In this document: one piece after another, positions 44,977-53,857 of the stretch | Numbering within the stretch: the stretch's first letter is position 1 | Layout of the letters: each line of letters opens with the position of its first letter | Assembly: GCF_001610975.1 (NCBI RefSeq) | Contig: NZ_CP013342.1 | Coordinates: 2,799,001 to 2,863,000, forward strand | Direction: 5' to 3' | DNA length: 64,000 nucleotides | From: Sphingopyxis terrae subsp. terrae NBRC 15098 | Lineage (GTDB): Bacteria; Pseudomonadota; Alphaproteobacteria; Sphingomonadales; Sphingomonadaceae | Notes under the pieces: generated by a model | Databases searched by the model: none | Told to the model about the DNA's origin: nothing | The model's input: only the letters and a program-made list of their open reading frames with translations | Translations under genes and position numbers: made by a program

Positions 44977-46935
44977 CTATTCGACGCTTTTGACATGATG
45001 ATCGCCAAGGAGAGTAGCCCACTGGCCGCCTGCGGCGTATTCTGGAACAAGACGACCGATAATCTGCATCGCCGCAACGGCGTCGCCGGTCCCGCGAATG
45101 GTGGTGTCGAGTTCCTTCAGCATCGCGTCGAGTTCGGGCCATTGCAGCAATCGCTCGCGCGCCCGCATGATCCGGGGGTGGTTCGTAGGTTCGGGATTAT
45201 TGCCGATCAGTAGCTCTTCATAAAGCTTCTCACCCGGCCGCAGCCCTGTCTCGACGATCTCGATGTCGCCATCGGGGTGATCGGCGTCGCGTATGTTGAG
45301 CCCCGAAAGCCGGACCATCGCGCGCGCCAAGTCTGCGATCCGAACCGGTTCCCCCATGTCGAGTACAAACACCTCGCCCCCCTTTGCCATTGCGCTCGCC
45401 TGAATGACGAGTTGCGCGGCCTCAGGAATAGTCATGAAATAACGCGTGATTTCGCGGTGCGTCAGCGTCAGCGGTCCGCCAGCTGCAATCTGCGCTTTGA
45501 ATAACGGTACGACTGACCCGCTGGAACCCAGAACATTGCCGAATCGCACCATGCTGAAGATCGTCCCCACGTCCGGGTTGGCGGCGCGCGCCTGCAGGAT
45601 CAACTCGCAAACGCGCTTCGACGCACCCATGATATTCGTCGGCCGCACCGCCTTGTCCGTGCTTATCAATGTGAAATTGGTCGCCCCAAATTCTTCGGCC
45701 GCCTCGACGCTGTACAGCGTTCCCATAATATTGTTACGCAAGCCCGAAATCGGATTCGCCTCGACGAGGGGAACATGCTTGTAGGCGGCAGCATGGAACA
45801 CTGTTTCGGGGCGATGCCGATTGTATACGCGACGCATCGCCGAGCGTTCGGAGACGTTCGCCAGTTCAAGCTCGAGCGGAACAGTTTCGCCCAGTGCGCG
45901 CATCATCGCATCGAGCTCGCGTTCTATTGAATAGAGTGCGAACTCGCTCTGCTCAAGAAGCACAAGCCGCGCCGGGCGACAGCGAACCATCTGACGACAG
46001 AGCTCGCTGCCGATCGAGCCACCGGCACCCGAGACGAGAACGCGTTTCCCAACAATTGTCCGACTCATAAGCAATTCGTTTGCCGCCACCGCTTCGCGGC
46101 CCAGCAGTTCCTCTATCTGGATCTCGCGCAGATCGCTGACGGTGATGCTGCCATCGATGACGTTGGTCAGGCTGGGGAGCGACCGGACATAGACGTCCTC
46201 ACCCTGCAACTCTTCGATAATCTCGCGCCGTCGCGCGCGCGACGCGCTGGGAATCGCCAGCAGAACTTCGTCGGCGGCGGTATCCTGGAGCACTTGGCGC
46301 AGCCGAAAAGACCCAAAAACCCGTACGCCGTCGAGCCGCTGGCCGTCAAGCCGGGCGTCGTCATCGACGAAGCCGACAAGATCCACCTTCGGCTCGTGGC
46401 GCAGCGACAGCGCCAGCTGCTGGCCGGCGCGCCCCGCGCCGTAAACGAGCATGCGTCGCGCATTAACATCGACGACCTTCAACAAGTCAAGCAATGCGAA
46501 TCGAATGGCGATGCGGCTTGCGGCGAGCAGCAGCAGGAAGATGATCGGATGCAACACGCTGAGCGTACGCGGCACGTCGGGGAGTCGGAACAGCACGCAC
46601 ACCACGAGAAGCGGAATCATCAGGAGTCCGCACGCGACCGCGAGGTCCGCCACCGTACGCGAGCCCGAATAGCGGATCAGCGAACGATACACGCCCGATC
46701 GCCACGCGATAGGATACCAAAAAAGCAACGCGCAGGCGGCGAAGCTCGCAATCGGACGCGAGAACAGTTCCCACACGCCGAGCCGGAGCGAAAAGGCGAT
46801 CCACACGGCCATGAGGCAAAGTACGCCATCGATCATGACAGCTGCAGCCTGGCGCTGGACGCGCGGACGATCACCGATGAAATTCAGGGTCTGCTTCCGC
46901 AGGCGGCGCCAATAGTCATAGTCTCGAAATGTCAT
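44977..46935 (-). CDS. UDP-N-acetylglucosamine 4,6-dehydratase family (WbpM/CapD/PglF-like)
   Basis: A 652-residue, long-form enzyme. Four N-terminal membrane segments (about residues 30-150, for example MIDGVLCLMAVWIAFSLRL and SVLHPIIFLLLLAASRIAI) are followed by a CoA-binding-like Rossmann domain (RMLVYGAGRAGQQLALSL). The catalytic SDR domain follows: LVSGAGGSIGSELCRQMVRC, HAAAYKHVPLVEANPISGL, ISTDKAVRPTNIMGASKRV. This corresponds to WbpM-type enzymes that make UDP-4-keto-6-deoxy-GlcNAc, precursor of QuiNAc, FucNAc or bacillosamine. The fused SDR-transferase downstream is the likely next enzyme. The start at 46935 (MTFRDYDYWR) is chosen over an upstream in-frame codon. Confidence 0.92.
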   Translation of the reverse strand: MTFRDYDYWRRLRKQTLNFIGDRPRVQRQAAAVMIDGVLCLMAVWIAFSLRLGVWELFSRPIASFAACALLFWYPIAWRSGVYRSLIRYSGSRTVADLAVACGLLMIPLLVVCVLFRLPDVPRTLSVLHPIIFLLLLAASRIAIRFALLDLLKVVDVNARRMLVYGAGRAGQQLALSLRHEPKVDLVGFVDDDARLDGQRLDGVRVFGSFRLRQVLQDTAADEVLLAIPSASRARRREIIEELQGEDVYVRSLPSLTNVIDGSITVSDLREIQIEELLGREAVAANELLMSRTIVGKRVLVSGAGGSIGSELCRQMVRCRPARLVLLEQSEFALYSIERELDAMMRALGETVPLELELANVSERSAMRRVYNRHRPETVFHAAAYKHVPLVEANPISGLRNNIMGTLYSVEAAEEFGATNFTLISTDKAVRPTNIMGASKRVCELILQARAANPDVGTIFSMVRFGNVLGSSGSVVPLFKAQIAAGGPLTLTHREITRYFMTIPEAAQLVIQASAMAKGGEVFVLDMGEPVRIADLARAMVRLSGLNIRDADHPDGDIEIVETGLRPGEKLYEELLIGNNPEPTNHPRIMRARERLLQWPELDAMLKELDTTIRGTGDAVAAMQIIGRLVPEYAAGGQWATLLGDHHVKSVE

Positions 46936-47117
46936 CGTACGGGCAAATCCTCGCAGGCGCGATCTCGGGGGGCTGCCAGAGAGGCCCCGACAAAGGTTGC
47001 GCGCCGCAAGCAGAACGGCACGACAAATACTTTGGTTCCTGTAAAAGCAATGCCATAGACGTTCAACAAGTGATGCGTTCAATCCACCCTTAGCTCTTTG
47101 GAAACTATCGCGTCTGT

Positions 47118-48761
47118 TCAGGGGGGCGTACGCGATCGGCGCGCGACATGGGCGTTTCCCGAGGCAAGGCGAGGTATGCCACGCGAATCAAATAGGCGGT
47201 CGCTCATACTGTTGATGACCTTGGTGCCCATCACCGTTGCGTTTTGCCCGACCGAAATGCTCTTCGCCGCAACAGGCTTGTCGAATTCGATCAGATTCTC
47301 GCGCAAATCTGGCGCAGTGGCATCCCATGCGGAGATGACATAGACGGTTGGCGTCGCTACGCGCACAAAAAACTTGTTATTTTGGATACGCGGCGCCTTG
47401 CCGCCAAAGTAGGCAGCGCTTTCATAAACGCCAAGTAGCATCATGTGTTCGAACACCGCATAGTCGCCCAAGAAGACAAAAGCGTTGGGGCGGTTGGCCG
47501 CATGCAGGTCGATTACGCTATGGCTGACTTGAATCTGCGGCGCATGAGCACCGCAGATGAAGGATGCGCTGCCGTCTGATCGGATCCCGCGGATCACGAT
47601 GCCCGCGGCGGCACCGCCGTGGACATAGATGCACGGGTGACGGTCGGACGCGCCATTGTCTACGCACTCGAATGCCGGATCGACGATTCGCGTCGGACCG
47701 GCGCCATAGCCGATATCGATCGATCCGCGCTTTGGCGGGGCGTCGGCGCGACTCGTGTAGGGTTGGCCCGACCAATTACGGATTTTCGGCCTCATGATTG
47801 CCACATCGTCGCCGAAAGATTCGATCGCGGCCCTTTTGTTGTCATCGAATATGCAATCGACGACGTCTATCTCTCGCACCCCGTTGACGCGTGTGATCAA
47901 TAGTCCCGGTCCCTGATTGCCATCAAAGAGTACATTGCGTATCGCGATGTTGCGTATGCGATCGCGGGGACGCGACGGCAGGTCGTCGGGTTCAAGGTTT
48001 ATGCCTGCGCAGGGGCCGTTGCCGCTGTCCCAAAGTCCGTGGGTCAGGCCAAAGCGACCGCCCTCGATTGAGGCTTCGACGCTTTCGATAACTGAAAGTC
48101 CCTGCCTGAAATTATTCAGCGCCGCGCAGTTTTCGAGGCTCCAGCGAGACGGGACGTCGGCCGTGGAGAACGCGCCGTTCGGACCGGTGCCGTTCCCCTC
48201 GGTGCCCGCGTAGATCAGGAAGCCGTCGCAGGTTCCATTGACTGCCTGGACATTCCGGAAAGTCCAGCGATGGCATTTGTCGACCACGATCACATGCGCT
48301 GGATCTTCCGCCGGGATCCGCTTATCTCGATTTCCGTCGCAGATCATGTCCACAATCAGGAAGTCGTGGCATCCGACGACATAAAGTGCTGATCCGCCCC
48401 ATCCGGTTGCCGCGCCGTCTGCAAGAGTAATCCGGTAACCGTTGCCGTTCAGCGTGAAGTTCGATTTCCAACGAAGCAGCAATTGTGACGGCACGACATA
48501 GTCGCCGTCTAGCTCGCCATCGATGCCATTGCCGAGCGCGTCGAGAAAGCGCTGCAAAAGCTGGAGCGAAGTGTCGCCCCGCTGGCGGAAGTCCGTGGGC
48601 CGTATCATCTGTGCGGGTATGCCTTTTGTGGCGTCATAGCGGAGCACGATAGAACTGGCGAGACTGCGGGGTATGGAAACACCGCAGGTTTGACCTTCCT
48701 GAGTCGCAGGATTGCCGCTCCCGACGCTGGTATGCTCCGCGCGAAATGGTTTGACATGCAT
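47118..48761 (-). CDS. Right-handed parallel beta-helix repeat protein
   Basis: A 547-residue protein with many beta-helix (PbH1-type) repeats through most of its length, for example LNGNGYRITLADGAATGW, WSLENCAALNNFRQGLSVIE, IRNVLFDGNQGPGLLITR and HSVIDLHAANRPNAFVFLGD. No signal peptide or lipobox is visible at the N-terminus MHVKPFRAEHTSVGSGNPAT. The fold is shared by polysaccharide lyases, epimerases and phage tailspikes. It may cleave, epimerise or bind the locus polymer; no specific catalytic set could be identified. It lies upstream of the 4,6-dehydratase gene on the same strand with 182 bases between. Confidence 0.7.
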   Translation of the reverse strand: MHVKPFRAEHTSVGSGNPATQEGQTCGVSIPRSLASSIVLRYDATKGIPAQMIRPTDFRQRGDTSLQLLQRFLDALGNGIDGELDGDYVVPSQLLLRWKSNFTLNGNGYRITLADGAATGWGGSALYVVGCHDFLIVDMICDGNRDKRIPAEDPAHVIVVDKCHRWTFRNVQAVNGTCDGFLIYAGTEGNGTGPNGAFSTADVPSRWSLENCAALNNFRQGLSVIESVEASIEGGRFGLTHGLWDSGNGPCAGINLEPDDLPSRPRDRIRNIAIRNVLFDGNQGPGLLITRVNGVREIDVVDCIFDDNKRAAIESFGDDVAIMRPKIRNWSGQPYTSRADAPPKRGSIDIGYGAGPTRIVDPAFECVDNGASDRHPCIYVHGGAAAGIVIRGIRSDGSASFICGAHAPQIQVSHSVIDLHAANRPNAFVFLGDYAVFEHMMLLGVYESAAYFGGKAPRIQNNKFFVRVATPTVYVISAWDATAPDLRENLIEFDKPVAAKSISVGQNATVMGTKVINSMSDRLFDSRGIPRLASGNAHVARRSRTPP

Positions 48762-49055
48762 TTCTTTTCAGCGTGATCGCTCGCGAAGGGCGGGCACATC
48801 GTCCTTCGCGAACGGATCCTGGACGACATCGCACAACATTATGATGGCGGACAGCGGCGACAGGCTTCAAAGTCTCGCCAAACGAAGCGAAACGCATTCC
48901 GCCGAACGAGCTTCTTGTAAAGGTTTAGCTGCTCGACGCAGGTCGGCGGTACGAGCAAATATCGTGACCAAGGGCATATTGCGGCGGAGGGGTGCGCTAT
49001 CTCGCCCAACGGCGGCTCCGTCATGTCATCAGGTGAGCGCTTGATCCAATCGCAT

Positions 49056-50081
49056 TTAGCCGGCCGACGCGTCGCCATAGCCTTCAATATTGTTAGATTG
49101 CCATCGCCAGCTACTGGTGCACATCGCGTCGATATCGAGCGCTGCTCGCCAGCCCAGGAGTCGTTCGGCCTTGGCCGTTGCTGCATAGCTGCTTGCGACA
49201 TCGCCTGGGCGGCGGGGAGCGATCTGCGCTGGAATATTTCGTCCGCAGGCACGCTCATATGCAGCGACCAACTCCTTTACCGTGATACCGCGACCGGTTC
49301 CAACATTGACCACCTCGCAGCATGGTCCCTTCTCGCTGTAGTCGAGAGCGGCCAAATGGGCGTTAGCGAGATCAACGACATGAATATAATCGCGCTCGCC
49401 GGTACCATCGCGCGTATTGTAATCGTCACCAAATATTGCCAGGCTGGTCCGGCGTCCGACCGCAACTTGCGCAACGAACGGCATCAGATTGTTCGGTATG
49501 TCTCTCGGATCTTCTCCGATTAGGCCAGAATCATGGGCGCCAACCGGATTGAAATAGCGAAGCAGAACCGCCGAGGCGGTGGGGTGCGCTGCTGCCCAGT
49601 CCCGGATCAACTCCTCCACTATCGCTTTCGTGCGGCCATATGGATTGGTGGGATGCACAGGATGCTGTTCGTCGAAGGGGAGATACTGGGCCCTGCCGTA
49701 AACTGTTGCGGATGAAGAAAAAATAATCCTGTGGCACTCAGCAGCGTCCATGGCCGCGAGAAGGTTCACTGACCCTGCAACGTTGTTAGCGTAATATAGC
49801 AACGGGTTTTCACTTGATTCACCCACTGCTTTGAGGCCCGCAAAATGTATCACGGCGTCTGGTCGAAATTCTGTAGTCGCTTGCATCAACGCGTCCCCGT
49901 TGCAGATATCTGCTTCTACCAGGCGGATATCGCGATTCGTCAGTTGGCGTACGCGGGCGAGCGCGACGGGCGAACTGTTCGAAAAATTGTCGAAGACGCA
50001 GACTTCATGACCCGCCGCCAGGAGCGCGACAAGTGTGTGGCTGCCGATATAACCCGCCCCGCCGGTGACCAACACTTTCAT
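49056..50081 (-). CDS. galE: UDP-glucose 4-epimerase
   Basis: A 341-residue extended SDR enzyme. MKVLVTGGAGYIGSHTLVAL (cofactor loop), SSSATVYGRAQYLPFDEQHP (catalytic Ser/Thr region), NPYGRTKAIVEEL (YxxxK), LRYFNPVGAHDSGLIGEDP, NNLMPFVAQVAVGRR and the C-terminal GTGRGITVKELVAAYERA are typical of GalE. It interconverts UDP-glucose and UDP-galactose (or GlcNAc and GalNAc), supplying galacto sugars for the polymer. Position at the right end of the leftward operon fits. The 294 bases between it and the beta-helix gene start hold no gene that I can see. Confidence 0.95.
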   Translation of the reverse strand: MKVLVTGGAGYIGSHTLVALLAAGHEVCVFDNFSNSSPVALARVRQLTNRDIRLVEADICNGDALMQATTEFRPDAVIHFAGLKAVGESSENPLLYYANNVAGSVNLLAAMDAAECHRIIFSSSATVYGRAQYLPFDEQHPVHPTNPYGRTKAIVEELIRDWAAAHPTASAVLLRYFNPVGAHDSGLIGEDPRDIPNNLMPFVAQVAVGRRTSLAIFGDDYNTRDGTGERDYIHVVDLANAHLAALDYSEKGPCCEVVNVGTGRGITVKELVAAYERACGRNIPAQIAPRRPGDVASSYAATAKAERLLGWRAALDIDAMCTSSWRWQSNNIEGYGDASAG

Positions 50082-50416
50082 CGGAATTGTTTACCCTCAA
50101 CATTTAGGTGGACATATAATTCCATCGGCAAAATCGTCGAGTCAACTGCCTGGCTTTCGCTGCGGTTCTCCAGGCGATGAATATATTCGACTTCAGCGAG
50201 AGCTCATTCGCCTGAGCCGCCGCGCTGGACAAAACCCGGGCGGGATGGGACAGCGGCAAGAGAATCAAGTGTCATATTAGAGGACAGGCCGACGCAAATG
50301 ATAACGCATCAAATTTTGAAGCATTTAAATTTTTCTTGGCGCTCAAGATGTGCTGCGTTTTCGTCGCCCCCAAAAGGCTTTGCGCACGCCGCCTCGATTC
50401 TGGAGTTCTCTTGCTG
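50082..50416. other. Intergenic region between galE and the methyltransferase gene
   Basis: A 335-base stretch that separates divergent genes, so both promoters should lie here. The right half is AT-rich (around 50290-50335, ATTTTGAAGCATTTAAATTT). No RNA gene, terminator or convincing sigma-70 pair was found. Short frames present have no ribosome sites or recognisable similarity. Confidence 0.5.
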
Positions 50417-51262
50417 ATGCCTAAGCATTTGTCTGCGCAGAATATTGACCAAAAAACGGTTGAAGGGTTTGGAGAAGAATGGGCGGCTTTCGATCAGACG
50501 GCGCTAGACGAGGCAGAATGGCGTCAACTCTTTGAAGGATATTTTGCCATTTTTCCGTGGGAGGCGCTTCCCGCTGATGCTTCTGGCTTCGACTTGGGGT
50601 GTGGGTCTGGTCGGTGGGCGAGGGGCGTTGCGACCCGGGTAGGAACGCTTCATTGCATTGATCCGTCCAAAAAGGCGTTGCACATCGCCAAGCAGGCCCT
50701 TGGCGCATTCATCGGTGTCGAATTTCACAATGCTGGCGTAGATAATATCCCTTTACCTGACGCGAGCCAAGATTTTGGATATTCTCTTGGTGTGCTTCAT
50801 CACATCCCTGATACCGAAGCCGCAATGCGCTCTTGCGTCGCAAAACTGAAAACGGGAGCGCCGTTTTTAGTCTATCTATACTATGCGTTTGACGATCGTC
50901 CGGTTTGGTTTAGAGCTATTTGGAGGGTGAGTGACTTTGCGCGCCAAATTATAAGTAGAATGCCGTTTATGGTGCGAAAGTCTATGACTAATATTCTCGC
51001 ATGCATTGTCTATTGGCCGCTGGCCCGTATCGCCATGATAATGCAGAAGATGAATTTTGATGTGGAGGCGATGCCTTTGAGCTTTTATCGCGACCAGAGC
51101 TTTTACACCATGCGCACCGATGCACTTGATCGATTCGGGACTAGGCTCGAGCAAAGGTTTTCGAGATGTCAAATCCAGCAGATGATGGAGGCGTGCGGTT
51201 TGTCAGACATTCGTTTTCGAGAAACTGCTCCATTTTGGGTTGCTTGTGGCATTAAGAAATAA
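50417..51262 (+). CDS. Class I SAM-dependent methyltransferase (type 11-like)
   Basis: A 281-residue protein from the ATG at 50417 (MPKHLSAQNI). After a conserved 'FGEEWAAFDQT' opening, motif I is GFDLGCGSGRWARGVATRVG, then LHCIDPSKKALHIAKQA and the post-motif NIPLPDASQDFGYSLGVLHH. The region 'FLVYLYYAFDDRPVWFRAIW' suggests membrane association. Its codon and base use are more AT-rich than in neighbouring genes, a sign of transfer. The target is unknown; a sugar, lipid or ubiquinone-like substrate is possible. The gene stands alone between galE (divergent) and btuD (convergent). Confidence 0.8.
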   Translation: MPKHLSAQNIDQKTVEGFGEEWAAFDQTALDEAEWRQLFEGYFAIFPWEALPADASGFDLGCGSGRWARGVATRVGTLHCIDPSKKALHIAKQALGAFIGVEFHNAGVDNIPLPDASQDFGYSLGVLHHIPDTEAAMRSCVAKLKTGAPFLVYLYYAFDDRPVWFRAIWRVSDFARQIISRMPFMVRKSMTNILACIVYWPLARIAMIMQKMNFDVEAMPLSFYRDQSFYTMRTDALDRFGTRLEQRFSRCQIQQMMEACGLSDIRFRETAPFWVACGIKK

Positions 51263-51280
51263 AACGTTCTAATGGCCGTG

Positions 51281-52060
51281 CTATCGAATTTCAGCTCGTT
51301 CTGAAAAATAGATTGTTTTGCAACTCTCATTTGCAAACGAAGGTGTTATCGAAAACACTTCGGGCACATGTTTTATAAATGCCTCGCGAGTGGTGCTCGT
51401 TTGCGCTACCATGGCGCCGCTGACCAACCACATTAACGTGTCGGCAAATTGCGCGACCAGCGACAGGTCGTGGAGCACCGCGACGACCGTGCGGCCGTCG
51501 GCGGCGAGCGAGGCAAGGCATTCCATCACGCGATATTGATTGGCGGGATCGAGCGCCGCGACCGGTTCGTCGACGAGCAGGACCGGCGTTTCGGCGGCAA
51601 GGACGCGTGCGAGGCAGGCGAGAGCCGCCTCGCCGCCCGACAGGCTGGTAACGCCGCGGTGGGCCAGATCGGTGCAGCCGGTGGCGGCCATTGCGCGGTC
51701 GACGGCTGCCTTGTCCTCGGCCGAGAGTCGGCCCGGCGCAGCGCCATAGGAAAAGCGGCCGAGCGCGACCATATCGGCGACGCTGATATCCCAGGCGAGT
51801 TCGTGCACCTGCGGCAGATAGGCAAGCCGCCGCGCACGTTCGGCGGGGCGCAGTGCGGTGAGGTCGGCGGTGCCCATGCGAATCGTGCCCTGCGTCGGCA
51901 CGACGCCCGCCATCGCGCGAAGCAGCGTCGATTTGCCTGCGCCATTGGGGCCGACGATCGCGGTCAACTGTCCCGGTGCGAAGCGGGCGCTGATGTCGGC
52001 GATGAGGGGGGTACCCTGCGCCTCGACGCGCAGCGCCTCGATGATCAGATCGTCAGTCAT
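51281..52060 (-). CDS. btuD: ABC transporter ATPase of vitamin B12 uptake (BtuD-like)
   Basis: A 259-residue FepC/BtuD-type ATPase. Walker A GPNGAGKS (residues about 37-44), Q-loop YLPQVHE, signature LSGGEAALACLAR, Walker B VLLVDEPVAALDP and switch histidine VLHDLSL are all in order. The signature continues as EAALACLAR instead of the usual EQQRV-like run. The last 40 residues are unlike the rest, ending at FSERAEIR in an AT-rich stretch. It powers the BtuC permease; its start overlaps the permease stop by eight bases. The upstream cobalamin riboswitch identifies the substrate. Confidence 0.87.
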   Translation of the reverse strand: MTDDLIIEALRVEAQGTPLIADISARFAPGQLTAIVGPNGAGKSTLLRAMAGVVPTQGTIRMGTADLTALRPAERARRLAYLPQVHELAWDISVADMVALGRFSYGAAPGRLSAEDKAAVDRAMAATGCTDLAHRGVTSLSGGEAALACLARVLAAETPVLLVDEPVAALDPANQYRVMECLASLAADGRTVVAVLHDLSLVAQFADTLMWLVSGAMVAQTSTTREAFIKHVPEVFSITPSFANESCKTIYFSERAEIR

Positions 52061-53039
52061 GCGCACCTCCACGGCCGCGGCGCAGCACGATGAGCGTGAA
52101 CATCGGCGCGCCCGCGAGCGCGGCGACGACGCCGAGGCGCAGCTCATTGTCGGTTGGCAGAATACGCACGACGAGATCTGCAAGCACGAGGAGCAGCGCG
52201 CCCAGCCACGCCGAAGGCGCCAGGGTCCGCCCCGGATCGTGCCCCGTCCACGGGCGAACCAGATGCGGCGCGACGATCCCGACGAAGCCGACCGCGCCGG
52301 CGAGCGCCACCGCAGCGCCGGTCGCGATTCCGGTTCCGGCGACGATCGCGATGCGGGTGCGGCGGGCGTCGAGGCCATGCGCGGCGGCAGCGGTCTCGCC
52401 AAGCGTGAGTAGCGACAGGTTCGCGCGCTGGGCGAACAGGAATAGCGCGCCGACGAGGATCAGCGGCGCTGTCATCGCGAGATCGGCGAGCGACCGGTTG
52501 GCGACCGACCCGAGCGTCCAGTTGACGAGATCGGAGAGCGAAAAGGGGTTGGGCGCGAAGTTGAGGATCAGCGCCATCAGCGCGCCCGCGAGGCTCGAGA
52601 GGCCGACGCCGACAAGGATCAGGCTCGCCATGCCCTGCGTCCGCACCGCCGCCGAGGCGAGGAGCAGGGTCGCGAGCGCGGCGCCCGCGATGGCGCCAAG
52701 GGCAAGCGCCCAGGGAAATAGCGCCGCGAGCCCGAAATAGAGCGTCAGCGTCGCCCCGAGCGTCGCCGCCGCCGAGACGCCGAGGATTCCGGGTTCGGCG
52801 AGCGGGTTGCGCGTCAGCCCCTGCAGCGCGGCGCCGCAGAGGCCGAGCGACGCGCCGACGACCGCGGCGCTGAGCACGCGCGGCAGCCGGATGTCGGCAA
52901 GGATGATCGTCGCGGCGGGGTCATGCCCGCCGAGCCAATCGGCGAATAGCGTCGGCGACACGCCATCGGGGCCGGTTGCCAGCGCGAGCAGTGCGGCGAG
53001 CAGCAGCAGCGCGGCGAGGGTCAGGTTGAGGCGCGTCAT
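52053..53039 (-). CDS. btuC: FecCD-family ABC permease, vitamin B12 (BtuC-like)
   Basis: A 328-residue permease with about ten membrane helices, starting MTRLNLTLAALLLLAALLAL. Family blocks: LPRVLSAAVVGASLGLCGAA, LQGLTRNPLAEPGILGVSAA, and the C-terminal AGAVGFVGIVAPHLVRPWTG, which contacts the ATPase. This family transports iron siderophores, heme or cobalamin. The cobalamin riboswitch heading the operon supports cobalamin here. The start (53039) overlaps the binding-protein stop by four bases. Confidence 0.9.
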   Translation of the reverse strand: MTRLNLTLAALLLLAALLALATGPDGVSPTLFADWLGGHDPAATIILADIRLPRVLSAAVVGASLGLCGAALQGLTRNPLAEPGILGVSAAATLGATLTLYFGLAALFPWALALGAIAGAALATLLLASAAVRTQGMASLILVGVGLSSLAGALMALILNFAPNPFSLSDLVNWTLGSVANRSLADLAMTAPLILVGALFLFAQRANLSLLTLGETAAAAHGLDARRTRIAIVAGTGIATGAAVALAGAVGFVGIVAPHLVRPWTGHDPGRTLAPSAWLGALLLVLADLVVRILPTDNELRLGVVAALAGAPMFTLIVLRRGRGGAHD

Positions 53040-53857
53040 CGCATATCCTTTCGCGCATCGGCGAGCGCCTTGACCGCGTGCCCCGTCAGCCAATTGCCGC
53101 ACGAGAGCCAGCCACCGGGCACCTCGACATCGCGGGCATGGCGCGTGGCTTCGGCCACGACGGGGTGGCGCGAGGCGGTCCAATAATCCTGCCGATAGCG
53201 CGCGCTGTCGAAAAAGGCACGGAACACGAGATCGGGCGGGCGGCGCACCATCTCCTCGATCGGCAGGCTGCCCCAGCCGGGGCGGGTGCGATAGGGGGTG
53301 AAGCCCGCCGCTTCCATGACCTCGGCGACCAGTGAACCGGGGCCGGTCGTGACGTCGCCGGGGGTGATGTAAAGCGCGGTGCCCGCGTGCCCGCCGCCCT
53401 GGTGCGCGGCGGCGACCTCGGTATCGAAGGCCTTGACCAGCGCCGCGGCGCGCGGGCCGGCGCCGAGCGCCGCGCCTGCCCGGAGCATCTGGCTTCGGAC
53501 ATCGGCGAGCGTGCCCGCATAGCCGAGCTGCACGACCTTTATCCCCATCGCTTCGAGCTGGCGGTCGAGCTTCGCGCTGCCGCCATAGGAGCGCACGACC
53601 ACCGCGGGGCGCAGCATCGCAATATCCTCAAGCTGCGGGCGTAGCCGCGGCAGACCCGCGGCGCGCGGTGCGGCAAAGGCGCTGTCGCTCGCCGCCTCGA
53701 AGGATATGGCGCGGATGCGCTCCTTGGGCACCAGGCCGAGCAGCATCTGGTCGGCGCAATAATCGATGCTGACGATGCCGTGACGGGCGGGGAGCGGCGC
53801 GCGCGGCTGGCAGGCCGAAAGGGCCGCCAGCATCGCGAGGGCCGCTCCCGCGCGCAT
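53036..53857 (-). CDS. btuF: Cobalamin-binding lipoprotein, BtuF-like
   Basis: A 273-residue class III binding protein. The start MRAGAALAMLAALSACQPRA has a lipobox (LSAC), so it should be lipid-anchored, unlike soluble E. coli BtuF. The fold is recognisable from IVSIDYCADQMLLGLVPKER, VVVRSYGGSAKLDRQLEAMG, ALYITPGDVTTGPGSLVAEV and AGFTPYRTRPGWGSLPIEEM. It delivers substrate to the BtuC/D permease. The ATG overlaps the btuB stop by one base (TGATG), so translation is coupled. Confidence 0.87.
   Translation of the reverse strand: MRAGAALAMLAALSACQPRAPLPARHGIVSIDYCADQMLLGLVPKERIRAISFEAASDSAFAAPRAAGLPRLRPQLEDIAMLRPAVVVRSYGGSAKLDRQLEAMGIKVVQLGYAGTLADVRSQMLRAGAALGAGPRAAALVKAFDTEVAAAHQGGGHAGTALYITPGDVTTGPGSLVAEVMEAAGFTPYRTRPGWGSLPIEEMVRRPPDLVFRAFFDSARYRQDYWTASRHPVVAEATRHARDVEVPGGWLSCGNWLTGHAVKALADARKDMR

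Noticed and set aside
48762-49055. Possible small gene between the beta-helix gene and galE
   Set aside because: Several short frames exist on both strands, but none has a ribosome site, family motif or consistent composition.
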